Translations under genes and position numbers: made by a program | Part shown: positions 27,584 to 37,231 of the stretch, piece after piece | How the letters are laid out: each line of letters starts with the position of its first letter | Position numbering within the stretch: the first letter of the stretch is position 1 | DNA from: Faecalibacterium gallinarum | GTDB taxonomy: Bacteria > Bacillota > Clostridia > Oscillospirales > Ruminococcaceae | Direction: 5' to 3' | Assembly: GCF_022180365.1 (NCBI RefSeq) | Contig: NZ_BQKV01000041.1 | Span: 18,895-82,894, forward strand | Length of the DNA: 64,000 nt | Notes under the pieces: model-generated | The model's database searches: none | What the model was told of the DNA's origin: nothing | Seen by the model: the letters and a program-made list of their open reading frames with translations, nothing else

Positions 27584-28879
27584 TTGATATTTTCCCTTAT
27601 GGACGATGGCAGTATTACGATGATCGCAGCGCTGGCCGTACTGGTGGCGCTGTCCGCCTTCTTCTCCGCTTCGGAGACCGCGTTTTCCTCCCTGAACCAG
27701 ATCCGGGTCAAGAGCCGGGCCGAGGACGGTGACCCCTCCGCCAAACGGGTGCTGGCAATGTCGCAGCAGTACGATAAACTGCTCTCCACCATTTTGATTG
27801 GCAACAACATTGTCAACATCGCCTCCGCCTCTCTGGGCACCCTGCTCTTTACCGCCCATTTCGGGCCGGAATACGGCGCCACCCTTTCCACCATTGTGAT
27901 GACGGTGGTGGTGCTGATCTTCGGTGAGATCACCCCCAAGAGCCTGGCCAAAGAGGTGCCCGAGCGGCTGGCCTCGGCGGTTGCACCCGCTCTTCAGCTG
28001 CTGATGACGGTGCTGACCCCCCTGAACTGGCTGTTCGCCCAGTGGAAAAAGCTGGTGGGCCGGGGTTTCCACGGCGGAGAGGCCGACACCATCACCGAGG
28101 GTGAGCTGATGACCATGGTCAACGAGGCCGAGAGCGACGGCGAACTGACCGACCGGGAGGGCCGCCTGATCCGCAGCGCCATTGAGTTCGACGACGTGGA
28201 AGTAGAGGAGATCCTCACCCCCCGCGTGGACGTAGTGGCTGTGGAGGACACCATCTCGGTGGAGGAGCTGACCCAGATCTTCGCAGAGTCGGGTTACTCC
28301 CGTCTGCCGGTCTACCACGACACCATCGACAATATCATCGGCGTGGTCCATGAGAAGGACTTCTACCGCGGGCGGCTGAAAAAGCTCACCTCCATCGAGG
28401 AGATGATCTCCCCCGCCCTCTACACCACCGGCTCCACCAAGATCTCGGAGCTGATGCGCACCCTGCGCGAAGAACACCATCACCTGGCGGTGGTGGTGGA
28501 CGAATACGGCGGCACCGAAGGCATCATCACCCTGGAGGACATCCTCGAGGAACTGGTGGGCGAGATCTGGGACGAACACGACGAAGCCACCGAAGATTTC
28601 CGCCAGCAGTCGGACGGCAGCTGGCTGGTCTCGGGCACGGCCAACGTGGACGATCTGTTCGAGGTTCTGGGCCTGCCGGAGGACGATGAGATCGACTCCA
28701 ATACCGTCAACGGCCTGGTCCAGGAAAAGACCGGCCATCTGCCCAAGGTGGGCGACCACTTTACCCTGAACGGTTTCGAGGGCGTTGTAACACGCACAGC
28801 CCGCCGCCGGGTAGCCGAGATCCGGCTGACCCCGGTGCCGGCAGAGCCCGCCCCCAGCCACCACTCCTCCCGGGGGTAA
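27584..28879 (+). CDS. CNNM/CorC (HlyC) family transporter-like protein
   Basis: This 431-residue protein has an N-terminal DUF21/CNNM membrane domain with four helices (about 5-170; SASETAFSSLNQIRVKS is diagnostic). Next is a CBS pair (about 200-320; LTPRVDVVAVEDTISVEEL, VVVDEYGGTEGIITLEDILEE) and a CorC_HlyC domain (about 335-415). Relatives such as MpfA export Mg2+. The old name haemolysin is misleading. The start may be the TTG used here or the ATG at 27599; neither has a strong Shine-Dalgarno. Confidence 0.9.
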   Translation: MIFSLMDDGSITMIAALAVLVALSAFFSASETAFSSLNQIRVKSRAEDGDPSAKRVLAMSQQYDKLLSTILIGNNIVNIASASLGTLLFTAHFGPEYGATLSTIVMTVVVLIFGEITPKSLAKEVPERLASAVAPALQLLMTVLTPLNWLFAQWKKLVGRGFHGGEADTITEGELMTMVNEAESDGELTDREGRLIRSAIEFDDVEVEEILTPRVDVVAVEDTISVEELTQIFAESGYSRLPVYHDTIDNIIGVVHEKDFYRGRLKKLTSIEEMISPALYTTGSTKISELMRTLREEHHHLAVVVDEYGGTEGIITLEDILEELVGEIWDEHDEATEDFRQQSDGSWLVSGTANVDDLFEVLGLPEDDEIDSNTVNGLVQEKTGHLPKVGDHFTLNGFEGVVTRTARRRVAEIRLTPVPAEPAPSHHSSRG

Positions 28880-28926
28880 GGTCAGCCCGTAACACAACCA
28901 TCCATAAAAACCTATACAGCAAATAA

Positions 28927-28971
28927 ATCCCCCGCCGGGCGTTCGGAACGGAACGCCCGGCGGGGGATTTT
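28927..28971. terminator. Bidirectional terminator, copy 1 of a dispersed hairpin
   Basis: ATCCCCCGCCGGGCGTTC and its reverse complement (28927-28944 and 28951-28968) form a perfect 18-bp stem with loop GGAACG, between convergent genes. T-rich tracts lie on both sides. The core and loop occur again at 32758-32799 in exactly reversed orientation. Confidence 0.9.
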
Positions 28972-28980
28972 CAGTATGTA

Positions 28981-29862
28981 TCAAAGGCTCTGGCTCGGCG
29001 GCGGCATAGACTTATCGTGACGCATCATTGCCTCATGGCGGGCAATGTTATCTTTGGCCTTTGGCAGAAGGCTGACCAGCAGGAAATGATAGATCACCTC
29101 CACAATGGCAATAGCCGAGATCCGCGAGAAAGCAAAATCCGCCGTTGTCAAAAGCTGTTCGCGGTTGGAGGAAATCAGCAGATAATCCGCCAGCTCGGCC
29201 AAAGGCGACCGGCGATCGCAGGTAATCAGGATGATCGGCACGCAGTTTTTCCGAGCCGCCTGTGCAATCTGATACAGCCGCCGGGACTTGCCCGAGTTCG
29301 AGATCAGAAGCAGCGCATCCTGCCGGGTCAGGGTGAGGGCAAAGGCAGCGTTTTTCTCCGAGATTTCTCCCGTGACGCAGCGCAGCCCCAGCTGGTTGAG
29401 CTTGAACGCCGCATCCAGCGCCACCGGAATGGTATTGCCCACTGCGGCAATCTGAATGATCTGGGCGTTTTGCAGCACAGCCAGAACCTTTTTCAAATTT
29501 TCCGGCTCAATGGCTCCAATGGTGGCCTGCAGTTCCCCGATCTTGTTGGCAAGAATGTTCTGCAAAGACTGTTCAATGTTGTCCAGCCGCACCTCATAGG
29601 AAATTTCCGCGGTCTGGCGCTCCCCCACAATATCCCGTGCCAGCGTCAGCTGAAACATACGGTAATTTTCAAACCCCAGCTTTTTGCAAAAACGGGTCAC
29701 GGTCGCCTCAGAGGTAGAGCTGGCGTGGGCCAGCTCCGCCGAAGTCATATCCACCACCCGCTTAGGGTCTTCCAGAATATAATCTGCAATCCGTTTTTCT
29801 GCGTTGAAAAAATGAATGCCTGAGCACAGCAGCGTCAACACGCTGACGGGCGGCTCTGTCAT
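28981..29862 (-). CDS. RpiR/MurR family transcriptional regulator
   Basis: This 293-residue protein has the N-terminal HTH_6 domain (residues about 1-75; EKRIADYILEDPKRVVDM and STSEATVTRFCKKLGF) and a C-terminal SIS domain (about 110-265; LISNSGKSRRLYQIAQAARK) that binds a phosphosugar. It is divergent from the PTS gene, which it probably controls in response to the imported sugar phosphate. Confidence 0.93.
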   Translation of the reverse strand: MTEPPVSVLTLLCSGIHFFNAEKRIADYILEDPKRVVDMTSAELAHASSTSEATVTRFCKKLGFENYRMFQLTLARDIVGERQTAEISYEVRLDNIEQSLQNILANKIGELQATIGAIEPENLKKVLAVLQNAQIIQIAAVGNTIPVALDAAFKLNQLGLRCVTGEISEKNAAFALTLTRQDALLLISNSGKSRRLYQIAQAARKNCVPIILITCDRRSPLAELADYLLISSNREQLLTTADFAFSRISAIAIVEVIYHFLLVSLLPKAKDNIARHEAMMRHDKSMPPPSQSL

Positions 29863-29960
29863 ATAAGTTCCTCCCTACATTCGGCATTTTCGGCTCCGTA
29901 GATTCTATAACTTAGTTTAACAGGTTACTAAAAAAAAATCAAATATTATGCATACCACAC

Positions 29961-30063
29961 ACAAATATGTCAAAACCAACAAATATTTTGTGGATATTTT
30001 GTCGTTATGAAAGGAACTTTCTTCTTGTTATTTATTTACAAAAGAAAATCGTCATGCTATAAT
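29961..30063 (+). promoter_or_regulatory. PTS operon promoter with candidate operator repeats
   Basis: TTTACA (30035-30040) and TATAAT (30058-30063) are 17 bases apart, with a TGC extension. Upstream, ACAAATAT occurs twice, 18 bases apart (29961-29968 and 29979-29986). This two-turn spacing suits a dimeric regulator, most simply the adjacent RpiR protein. A small AGCGT/ACGCT hairpin (30076-30080 and 30085-30089) lies in the leader. Confidence 0.65.
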
Positions 30064-30120
30064 TTGGTCAAACAAAGCGTCCCAACGCTATCATTCAAGA
30101 GAACAAGGAGGAAGTGTATC

Positions 30121-31557
30121 ATGGCAAAAGTTTCAAAAGCGGAACTGCCTTTGATGGCTGAACAGATCGTCCAGTGCCTCGGCGGCAAAGACAACATCGC
30201 CCGCATCAACCATTGCGCCACTCGTCTGCGGGTTAATCCCGTAGACTCAAGCAAGGTGGACAAAGACGGCCTGAAAAAGATCAAGGGCGTGATCGGCATC
30301 GACGCCAGTACGGGGGAAATTCAGGTCATTGTCGGCGCCATCATCGAGGATCTCTACCTTGCCGTGGAGAAAATCACCGGCAACGGGGGCGGCAAAGTAG
30401 CCGATGTACCTTTCTACAAGAAAAAGCCCCAGGAGATGTTCAGCAGTTTCCTGCTGCTGATGGCGGGGTGCCTGAGCCCGGTTATCCCTGCGCTGATCGC
30501 CTCGGGCCTGCTGAGCACCGTTCTGACCATCATGACACTGGTGCTTAAGGTAGATGCCGCCACCAGCCCCACCTATGCCATCCTCTACAATCTGTCTCAG
30601 ACCGTCTTTTACTTCCTTCCTGTGCTGGTCGCTTACACCTCCGCCAAAAAGTTCGGCACCGAGCCGGTGCTGGCGATGGTTCTGGCCTGTTTCCTGCTGT
30701 ACCCGGATTGGGTTTCGGCTGCGGCAGAGGGCGGTTACACCAGCTACTTTGGTCTGCCCGTTCTGCGCACTACTTATAACGGCGCAGTGATCCAGATCAT
30801 TCTCTCCATCTTTGTAATGGCCCAGCTCGACAAACTGCTCAAAAAAATCATTCCGGAAGCTGCCCGCCACTTCGTCAAACCTTTTGCGCTGCTGCTCATC
30901 ATGTCGGTTGTTACCCTGACCGTCACGGGTCCTCTGGGCGGGTTGCTGACCAACTATATCTACGCTGGTGTCAGCGCCATCCGTGAAGTGGCACCCTGGG
31001 CCGGCGTCCCCGCCATTGTCCTGCTGAGCACCACCATCGGTCTGGTGGCCCCCGGCTTCCATCTGGCACTGATCCCCATTGCCACCGCCAGCCTGGCCTC
31101 GGTGGGGTATGACGACCTGATCAACATCTGGTTCTTCTGCTGCACCATCACCCCGGGCTTCATCGCTCTGGCAGTCGGCCTGCGCACCCGGAAAGGCACC
31201 CTCCGTCAAACCGCTTTTGCAGCCTGTCTGTCGGCTCTGCTGGGCGGTATCTCTGAGCCCACCACCTACGGCATCACCTATAAACTGGTGAAACCCTACT
31301 ATGCCTACCTGATTACCGCCCTGTCCACCGCCGTTCTGGCCGGCCTGCTTCACCTGAAGTGCTACGCCTTTGGCGGGTATTCGCTGACCAACATTCTGCT
31401 TTACCTCGGCCCCGATCTGGATTACACCAACTTCCGCAATGCCCTGCTGTTGGTGGGTTATATGGCCGTCATGTCCTTTGTTACCGTCAACCTGATCGGC
31501 TTTGACGACTCCAGCTTTGACAACGAAGAAAAAGACCCGGCCTTCGCGCTGAACTGA
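30121..31557 (+). CDS. PTS sugar transporter subunit IIBC (glucose/beta-glucoside family)
   Basis: This 478-residue protein imports and phosphorylates a sugar. The IIB domain (1-90) has the phosphocysteine motif RINHCATRLRV. The IIC domain follows, with about ten hydrophobic segments and the family signature GGISEPTTYGI. A IIA domain is not fused and none is nearby, so a general IIA must serve. AGGAGG lies nine bases before the ATG at 30121; the frame upstream overlaps the promoter. MurP has this layout and an RpiR-type partner, but no murQ is here, so the substrate is unknown. Confidence 0.9.
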   Translation: MAKVSKAELPLMAEQIVQCLGGKDNIARINHCATRLRVNPVDSSKVDKDGLKKIKGVIGIDASTGEIQVIVGAIIEDLYLAVEKITGNGGGKVADVPFYKKKPQEMFSSFLLLMAGCLSPVIPALIASGLLSTVLTIMTLVLKVDAATSPTYAILYNLSQTVFYFLPVLVAYTSAKKFGTEPVLAMVLACFLLYPDWVSAAAEGGYTSYFGLPVLRTTYNGAVIQIILSIFVMAQLDKLLKKIIPEAARHFVKPFALLLIMSVVTLTVTGPLGGLLTNYIYAGVSAIREVAPWAGVPAIVLLSTTIGLVAPGFHLALIPIATASLASVGYDDLINIWFFCCTITPGFIALAVGLRTRKGTLRQTAFAACLSALLGGISEPTTYGITYKLVKPYYAYLITALSTAVLAGLLHLKCYAFGGYSLTNILLYLGPDLDYTNFRNALLLVGYMAVMSFVTVNLIGFDDSSFDNEEKDPAFALN

Positions 31558-31575
31558 TGGAAGAAGGGACCCGAC

Positions 31576-32667
31576 ATGCGTTTTTACGACAAAGCCCTGG
31601 TGGATGCCATCCGGGCAAAACAATACACCAAAACCATTGATGGGGTGGAGATTCTGTTTAAACCGGTGCCGGACGCTCCTCCTGCACACTTGGACCCTCG
31701 CCTGCGGAACATCATCGAAAAAAAGAAGAGCATGTTCGCCGGCCGTGCCAAAAGCGGCTGGCGGCTCTCCAACGAGCGCTATCGCCCGGACAAAGTCACC
31801 TATGATTTAACCGAAACCGAGGTTGAATGTACCGAACAGCTGATTTCCATCCGTGGCGATCACATGATTGATCTCTATATCTACCGCACCCCCAATGCAA
31901 AACCCGGCCGGCCGATTCTGGTCTACCTCCACGGCGGCGGCTTTACCGCCGGCGACATCCACCTGTTTGGCTGCCAGATGAAGTACATTGCCGAGCAGTC
32001 CGGGGCTGTCGTTCTCTTTCCCGAATACCGCCTGGCCCCGGAATGTCCCTTTCCCGGGCCGATCGAGGATGCCTGGGGCACCGTCCAATGGGCATACGCC
32101 CACGCCGCAGAGCTGGGCGCCGATCCCTCCCGGCTGATGGTTGCCGGTGACAGCGCCGGCGGTTCGCTGACCAACGCCTGTGTTCTGCTGGACCAGAACG
32201 GGATCATCCGCAAGATCATGGACATCTACCCTTCCTGGGACAGCAGCGACTACCGTATCCAGACCGCCTACACCTGGTCTTATGATGCCTATGAGGTGGT
32301 GGAGGAAGACCGCGAACTGGCATACAGCCGGATCGACCGGATCAAAGGCAGCATCGACCATCCGGCCCATTCTCTGGGCAACCTCTATCTCCAGGGCAAA
32401 ACCACCCCCGAAGATCCGCTGGTTTCCGCCATTTTCGCCAGTGACGAACAGCTTCGCCGGTTCCCCGAGACAGTCATCGTATCCGCTGAATACGACTACC
32501 TGCGATTGGGCAGCGATTACGCGGTCCGGCGCCTGACCCAGCTGGGCGTTCCCTGCCGCTCGATCCGCTACTGCGGCACCGACCATGGTTTCCTGGATAT
32601 GATCGGCACCATCGTTCAATCGGAAGAGCTCTGTCTGACCATCGCCGACGAACTCAACGCCCTTTAA
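31576..32667 (+). CDS. Alpha/beta hydrolase, HSL-type esterase
   Basis: This 363-residue esterase of the hormone-sensitive lipase (acetyl esterase) family has the oxyanion motif HGGG (119-122), FPEYRLAPE, the nucleophile S193 in GDSAGG, and D307 and H337 completing the triad. There is no signal peptide, so it acts in the cytoplasm. It starts 18 bases after the PTS gene and is probably co-transcribed. A role in removing acyl groups from an imported acylated sugar is a reasonable inference. Confidence 0.88.
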   Translation: MRFYDKALVDAIRAKQYTKTIDGVEILFKPVPDAPPAHLDPRLRNIIEKKKSMFAGRAKSGWRLSNERYRPDKVTYDLTETEVECTEQLISIRGDHMIDLYIYRTPNAKPGRPILVYLHGGGFTAGDIHLFGCQMKYIAEQSGAVVLFPEYRLAPECPFPGPIEDAWGTVQWAYAHAAELGADPSRLMVAGDSAGGSLTNACVLLDQNGIIRKIMDIYPSWDSSDYRIQTAYTWSYDAYEVVEEDRELAYSRIDRIKGSIDHPAHSLGNLYLQGKTTPEDPLVSAIFASDEQLRRFPETVIVSAEYDYLRLGSDYAVRRLTQLGVPCRSIRYCGTDHGFLDMIGTIVQSEELCLTIADELNAL

Positions 32668-32703
32668 CCTTTGCTTTGCGCCAGCCCTTGATTTTCCCTT
32701 TTG

Positions 32704-32740
32704 GGACAAGACCCCATGCAAATTGCATGGGGTCTTGTCC
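32704..32740. repeat. Perfect 37-nt palindrome
   Basis: GGACAAGACCCCATGCAA (32704-32721) is followed after one base by its exact reverse complement (32723-32740). No T-run follows on either strand, so it is not a standard terminator. It lies between convergent genes, next to the second copy of the dispersed hairpin. Confidence 0.85.
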
Positions 32741-32757
32741 ATGTAAAAGTCAAACAA

Positions 32758-32804
32758 AGCCCCCGCCGGGCGTTCCGTTCCGAACGCCCGGCGGGGGCTT
32801 TTCT
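32758..32804. terminator. Terminator, copy 2 of a dispersed hairpin
   Basis: AGCCCCCGCCGGGCGTTC and its reverse complement (32758-32775 and 32782-32799) with loop CGTTCC, followed by TTTCTC. Core and loop are the reverse complement of the hairpin at 28929-28966. It lies between the convergent esterase and aguB genes. Confidence 0.85.
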
Positions 32805-32818
32805 CTTGGGATTTTGGC

Positions 32819-33709
<891 letters not shown>

Positions 33710-33733
33710 GGTTCCTCCTTGGTCTTTGGGGGT

Positions 33734-34840
33734 TCAGCGCCCCGCCGGAATCTGCTGGGTGATGCAGTGGATGTTGCCCCCGCCCACGATGATGGGCCGG
33801 GCCGGGATGGGCCAGACCTTCCGCCCGGGGAAGAGCCGCCCCAAAAGCTCCACGGCCACGGCGTCGTTTTCGTCCCCGAACTGGGGCAGGATCACTCCGC
33901 CGTTGGAAATGTAGAAGTTCACATAGCTGGCCGCCAGACGCTCCCCAGCGGCCCGCTGATCCTCCCCTTCCTCAAAGACAAAGCCGTCCAGCTCCTGCTG
34001 GGTGATGCAGACCGGCTTTTTGGGGATGGGCAGTTTGTGGACGGTAAAAGGCCGGCCCTTGGCGTCGGTCTCCGTTTCCAGCACCCGGAAGCTGGCGTTG
34101 CTCAGCTCCCACTGGGGGTCGGTCTCGTCATCGGTCCAGGCCAGCACCACCTCGGCGGGGCCCACAAAGGCGCAGATATTGTCCACGTGCTCGTTGGTCT
34201 CGTCCCCCCAGATGCCCCTGGGCAGCCAGATGACCTTTTCGACACCAAGATACTGTTTCAGCTGGGCCTCGATTTCCTCTTTGGTCAGCTGGGGGTTCCG
34301 CCCGCCGCTCAACAGGCAGGCCTCGGTCACCAGCAGGGTGCCCTCGCCGTCCGAGTGGATGGAACCTCCCTCCAGCACAAAGTGCTGTGCGTCGTAGCAG
34401 TCCAGCCCCAGGGCCTCGCAGATGGCCCGGGCGGCGGCGTTGTCCTGCTCCCAGTGGGCGTACAGACCATCGAAGCTGCCGCCCCAGGCGTTGAACTGCC
34501 AGTCGATTCCCCGCACCTGGCCCGCCTCGTTCACCACGCAGGTGGGGCCCACATCCCGGGCCCAGGCGTCGTCGGTGGGGATGGACAGCACATGAATCTT
34601 TTCATCTTGGGCGAAAGCCGCCTGGGCCTGGGCCAGGTGCTCCGGCCCCGCCAGCATCCAGACTTCCTCGCTGTCGGCGATGGCCTGGGCCACCTGGATA
34701 AAGGCCCCCTGGGCCTCGGCCCCGCCATAAGGCCAGGAGCCCGGCCGCACCGGCCAGATCATCATACAGCCCCGGTGGGGCTCATACTCCGCCGGCATCC
34801 GGAACCCCTCTGCCGCCGGAATGGTGGAACGAATTTGCAT
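33734..34840 (-). CDS. aguA: Agmatine deiminase
   Basis: AguA (368 aa) deiminates agmatine to N-carbamoylputrescine. It belongs to the PAD_porph family: [23 protein letters not shown] at the N-terminus (split), [11 protein letters not shown], the [13 protein letters not shown] block, [10 protein letters not shown] and the C-terminal nucleophile C359 in [13 protein letters not shown]. It is a fermentative or polyamine-making route from agmatine. A LysR gene lies 64 bases upstream in the same direction. Confidence 0.96.
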   Translation of the reverse strand: MQIRSTIPAAEGFRMPAEYEPHRGCMMIWPVRPGSWPYGGAEAQGAFIQVAQAIADSEEVWMLAGPEHLAQAQAAFAQDEKIHVLSIPTDDAWARDVGPTCVVNEAGQVRGIDWQFNAWGGSFDGLYAHWEQDNAAARAICEALGLDCYDAQHFVLEGGSIHSDGEGTLLVTEACLLSGGRNPQLTKEEIEAQLKQYLGVEKVIWLPRGIWGDETNEHVDNICAFVGPAEVVLAWTDDETDPQWELSNASFRVLETETDAKGRPFTVHKLPIPKKPVCITQQELDGFVFEEGEDQRAAGERLAASYVNFYISNGGVILPQFGDENDAVAVELLGRLFPGRKVWPIPARPIIVGGGNIHCITQQIPAGR

Positions 34841-34853
34841 GGTTTCCTCCTGC

Positions 34854-34882
34854 TGCGGCGCCCATCAGGGCTTGCAGCCGCA
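34854..34882 (-). promoter_or_regulatory. Hairpin in the aguA leader
   Basis: On the minus strand TGCGGC...GCCGCA (arms 34877-34882 and 34854-34859), with an inner GCCC/GGGC, lies immediately before the AGGAGG of aguA. A TATAAC at the end of the LysR gene could serve as a -10, but I see no convincing -35. Confidence 0.45.
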
Positions 34883-34904
34883 GTCGATCTCTGTTATAGT
34901 GTGG

Positions 34905-35783
34905 TTACGCCGTGTGTCCGGTGCAGACCTGGACGATGTGACGGAACATCTGCTCCACTGCCGGGGCCATGGCCGCCGGGCGGGGCACCGTGATCCCCAC
35001 CACCCGGTATTCCGCCGGTTCGATGGGGTAGACCCGAATGTCCGCCGTGCACCGCTTGAGGGTCAGCTCGGGCAGGATCGAGATGCCGATCCCGGCCTCC
35101 ACCATGGCGATGTTGGAGGTATCGTCGATGACATGGCAGCACCGCTGGGTGGCGATCTTATACTTCTTTAAGAACAGCCGCATATCCGCGTCGGTGGCGT
35201 CCCCCTGGACCACGAAATTCTGGTTCTGCATCATGGCGGGGGTCATGACGCCCCCCTCGGGGGCGGGCCAGTCCGCCGGAGTGAGGCAGAGCAGGGGCTC
35301 CCGCAAAAGCTCGGTAAGGACGAATTCCTCCTGGCAGCTGGAGGCCAGAAAGCCGATGTCCACCTGGCCGCTGCGCAGCCACTCTTTGACGTCATCGTAG
35401 GTGCCCTGATAGACCTCCACCTCGATCTGGGGGTACTGGGCCTTGAAGCTCTTGAGGATGTCAGGCAGCAGATAGGCGCAGACCGAGTTGAAGGTGCCCA
35501 GCTTGACCTTGCCTTTTTCTAGGCCATTGAGGCGGGCGATGCTCTGCTTGAGAGCCTCGTCGCTGTTCAGCACCGCCCGGATGGCCGGGTAGAGGGAAGC
35601 ACCGTAGCTGGTCATGGTGACACCGCTTTTGCCCCGGTTAAAGAGGGCAAAGCCCAGCTCCTCCTCCATAACGGCAATAGCATGACTGATGGCGGAGGGG
35701 GTCAGATGGAGCTGCTGGGCCGCCTTGTTAAAGCTGCCCTGCCGCGCCACCGCATCAAAAATCTCATAGGAAAACAGCGTCAT
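34905..35783 (-). CDS. LysR family transcriptional regulator
   Basis: This 292-residue protein has the LysR winged helix (MTLFSYEIFDAVARQGSFNKAA, split, and LTPSAISHAIAVMEEELG) and a periplasmic-binding-like effector domain (about 90-290). The ATG at 35783 has GGGGAGG ten bases upstream; an ATG three codons earlier abuts that site and is unlikely. Being directly upstream of aguA in the same direction, it probably controls putrescine formation from agmatine. LysR genes are more often divergent from their targets, so co-transcription is possible too. Confidence 0.92.
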   Translation of the reverse strand: MTLFSYEIFDAVARQGSFNKAAQQLHLTPSAISHAIAVMEEELGFALFNRGKSGVTMTSYGASLYPAIRAVLNSDEALKQSIARLNGLEKGKVKLGTFNSVCAYLLPDILKSFKAQYPQIEVEVYQGTYDDVKEWLRSGQVDIGFLASSCQEEFVLTELLREPLLCLTPADWPAPEGGVMTPAMMQNQNFVVQGDATDADMRLFLKKYKIATQRCCHVIDDTSNIAMVEAGIGISILPELTLKRCTADIRVYPIEPAEYRVVGITVPRPAAMAPAVEQMFRHIVQVCTGHTA

Positions 35784-35971
35784 CTCGAACATTCCTCCCC
35801 TGGCCGGCCCCATACGGAGCCCCGGCGCGCGCTGTGAATATTTTTCATCTAATGTGTGAAAACCGTGAATCTTCTTGATTGAAGTGTACTATTCCATCCG
35901 CCCTTTGTCAAGCGCCAATCCGCCCAAAAAACAGATTGGCGGGGATGTTTTGACTATGAAAGGAGAATCCC

Positions 35972-36727
35972 ATGACCCAGACCTCCCAAACCCGCCCCAA
36001 ATTCCGACCCCTGACCGGCACTGCCCTCAAATGGCTGGCCTGCCTCTCCATGCTGGTGGACCACTTCGGCGCCTCCTGCCTGGAGGCGGGGCTGCTGCTG
36101 AATCCCACCCGCCTGGCCGCCTCGGGGCTTAACCCGGACCAGGTCTACGCCCTGGACCTTGCCCTCCGGATGTTCGGGCGGCTGGCGTTCCCCATCTACT
36201 GCTTTTTATTGGTGGAGGGCTTTCTCCACACCCACAGCGTCTACAATTACGGCAAGCGGCTGTTCTTCTTTGCCCTGATCAGCGAGATTCCCTTTGACTG
36301 GGCCTTTTACCGGACACCTTTCTACTGGGCCCACCAGAACGTCTACTGGACTCTCTTCCTCGGGGTGGCAGGGATGGAGTTCCTCCGCCGGTACGGGCCG
36401 GAGGGGCCCGCCCCCAGCCACTGGAAAGGTCTGGCCGGGGCGGCCTTCTGCCTGCTGGCGGCTGGTTTATTCCAGACCGACTACTCCATGACCGGCGTCA
36501 CACTGATTCTCGTGCTCTACGCCATGCGCCAGTCCCGGCTGGCCCAGTGCGTTACCGGCGCCGCCATGATGGCTTATGAGCTCACCGGGCCCCTGGCCTT
36601 TGTGCCGGTCTGGTTCTACAACGGCCAGCGGGGACGCTGCCCAGCCTGGCTGAGCCGGGTGTTCTACCTCTTCTACCCCGTCCACATCCTAATTTTGGGC
36701 TGTGTAACCAATCTGCTGCTGGGCTGA
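35972..36727 (+). CDS. TraX family membrane protein
   Basis: This 251-residue protein has seven or eight hydrophobic segments and TraX signatures: LKWLACLSMLVDHFGA, LRMFGRLAFPIYCFLLVEGFLHT (in two parts) and ALISEIPFDWAFY. TraX of the F plasmid acetylates pilin, but chromosomal TraX-like proteins in Clostridia have no known role and are relatives of acyltransferase 3. AAAGGAG precedes the ATG. It is followed by a clear terminator, so it is monocistronic. Confidence 0.9.
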   Translation: MTQTSQTRPKFRPLTGTALKWLACLSMLVDHFGASCLEAGLLLNPTRLAASGLNPDQVYALDLALRMFGRLAFPIYCFLLVEGFLHTHSVYNYGKRLFFFALISEIPFDWAFYRTPFYWAHQNVYWTLFLGVAGMEFLRRYGPEGPAPSHWKGLAGAAFCLLAAGLFQTDYSMTGVTLILVLYAMRQSRLAQCVTGAAMMAYELTGPLAFVPVWFYNGQRGRCPAWLSRVFYLFYPVHILILGCVTNLLLG

Positions 36728-36741
36728 GCCCCAGCCACCTT

Positions 36742-36786
36742 CCCTGCGGAATGTCCTGACGGACACGCCGCAGGGATTTTTGTTTT
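36742..36786 (+). terminator. Terminator of the TraX-like gene
   Basis: CCCTGCGG (36742-36749) and CCGCAGGG (36768-36775), with an inner GTCC/GGAC pair, are followed by ATTTTTGTTTT. Confidence 0.93.
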
Positions 36787-36791
36787 CCCCC

Positions 36792-36834
36792 TTGACACAT
36801 CTGTTACAACTGTATATACTGTTCATATACAGTT
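36792..36834 (+). promoter_or_regulatory. GntR-ABC operon promoter with palindromic operator
   Basis: TTGACA (36792-36797) and TATACT (36815-36820) are 17 bases apart. AACTGTATAT (36808-36817) and ATATACAGTT (36825-36834) are a perfect inverted repeat with a 7-base spacer that covers the -10 and start site. It is the likely site for the GntR protein encoded just downstream, giving autorepression. Confidence 0.9.
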
Positions 36835-36853
36835 AGGTCATGGAGGCGATGAA

Positions 36854-37231
36854 GTGACTATTTTGATCGACAACAAAAGCGGCGCGCCAATTTACGACCA
36901 GATCTACACCCAGATCAAAAACCAGATCATCAGCGGGGAGCTTTCGCAGGACGAGGCCCTGCCCTCCATCCGCAACCTGGCCAAAGATCTGCGGATCAGC
37001 GTCGTGACCACCAAACGTGCCTATGACGAGCTGGAACGGGAGGGGTTCATCTACACCCTGCCGGCCAAGGGCTGTTTTGTGGCCCCGAAAAATGTGGAGC
37101 TGCTGCGGGAAGAAACCTTAAAGAAGATCGAGGACCACATCCGGCAGATCGGGCAGTTGGCCGCAGCCTGCGGCCTGACCCGCCAGGAACTGCGGGAAAT
37201 GATCGAGCTGAATCTGGAGGAAACGGTATGA
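36854..37231 (+). CDS. GntR family regulator, YtrA type
   Basis: This 125-residue repressor has the GntR winged helix (PIYDQIYTQIKNQIISGELSQ, LPSIRNLAKDLRISVVTTKRAY) and a short C-terminal helical dimerisation part, as in YtrA. The start is GTG with GGAGG seven bases upstream. Its stop overlaps the ABC ATPase start (ATGA). YtrA-type regulators repress adjacent ABC exporters and respond to cell-wall antibiotics or other stress; the inducer here is unknown. Confidence 0.92.
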   Translation: MTILIDNKSGAPIYDQIYTQIKNQIISGELSQDEALPSIRNLAKDLRISVVTTKRAYDELEREGFIYTLPAKGCFVAPKNVELLREETLKKIEDHIRQIGQLAAACGLTRQELREMIELNLEETV

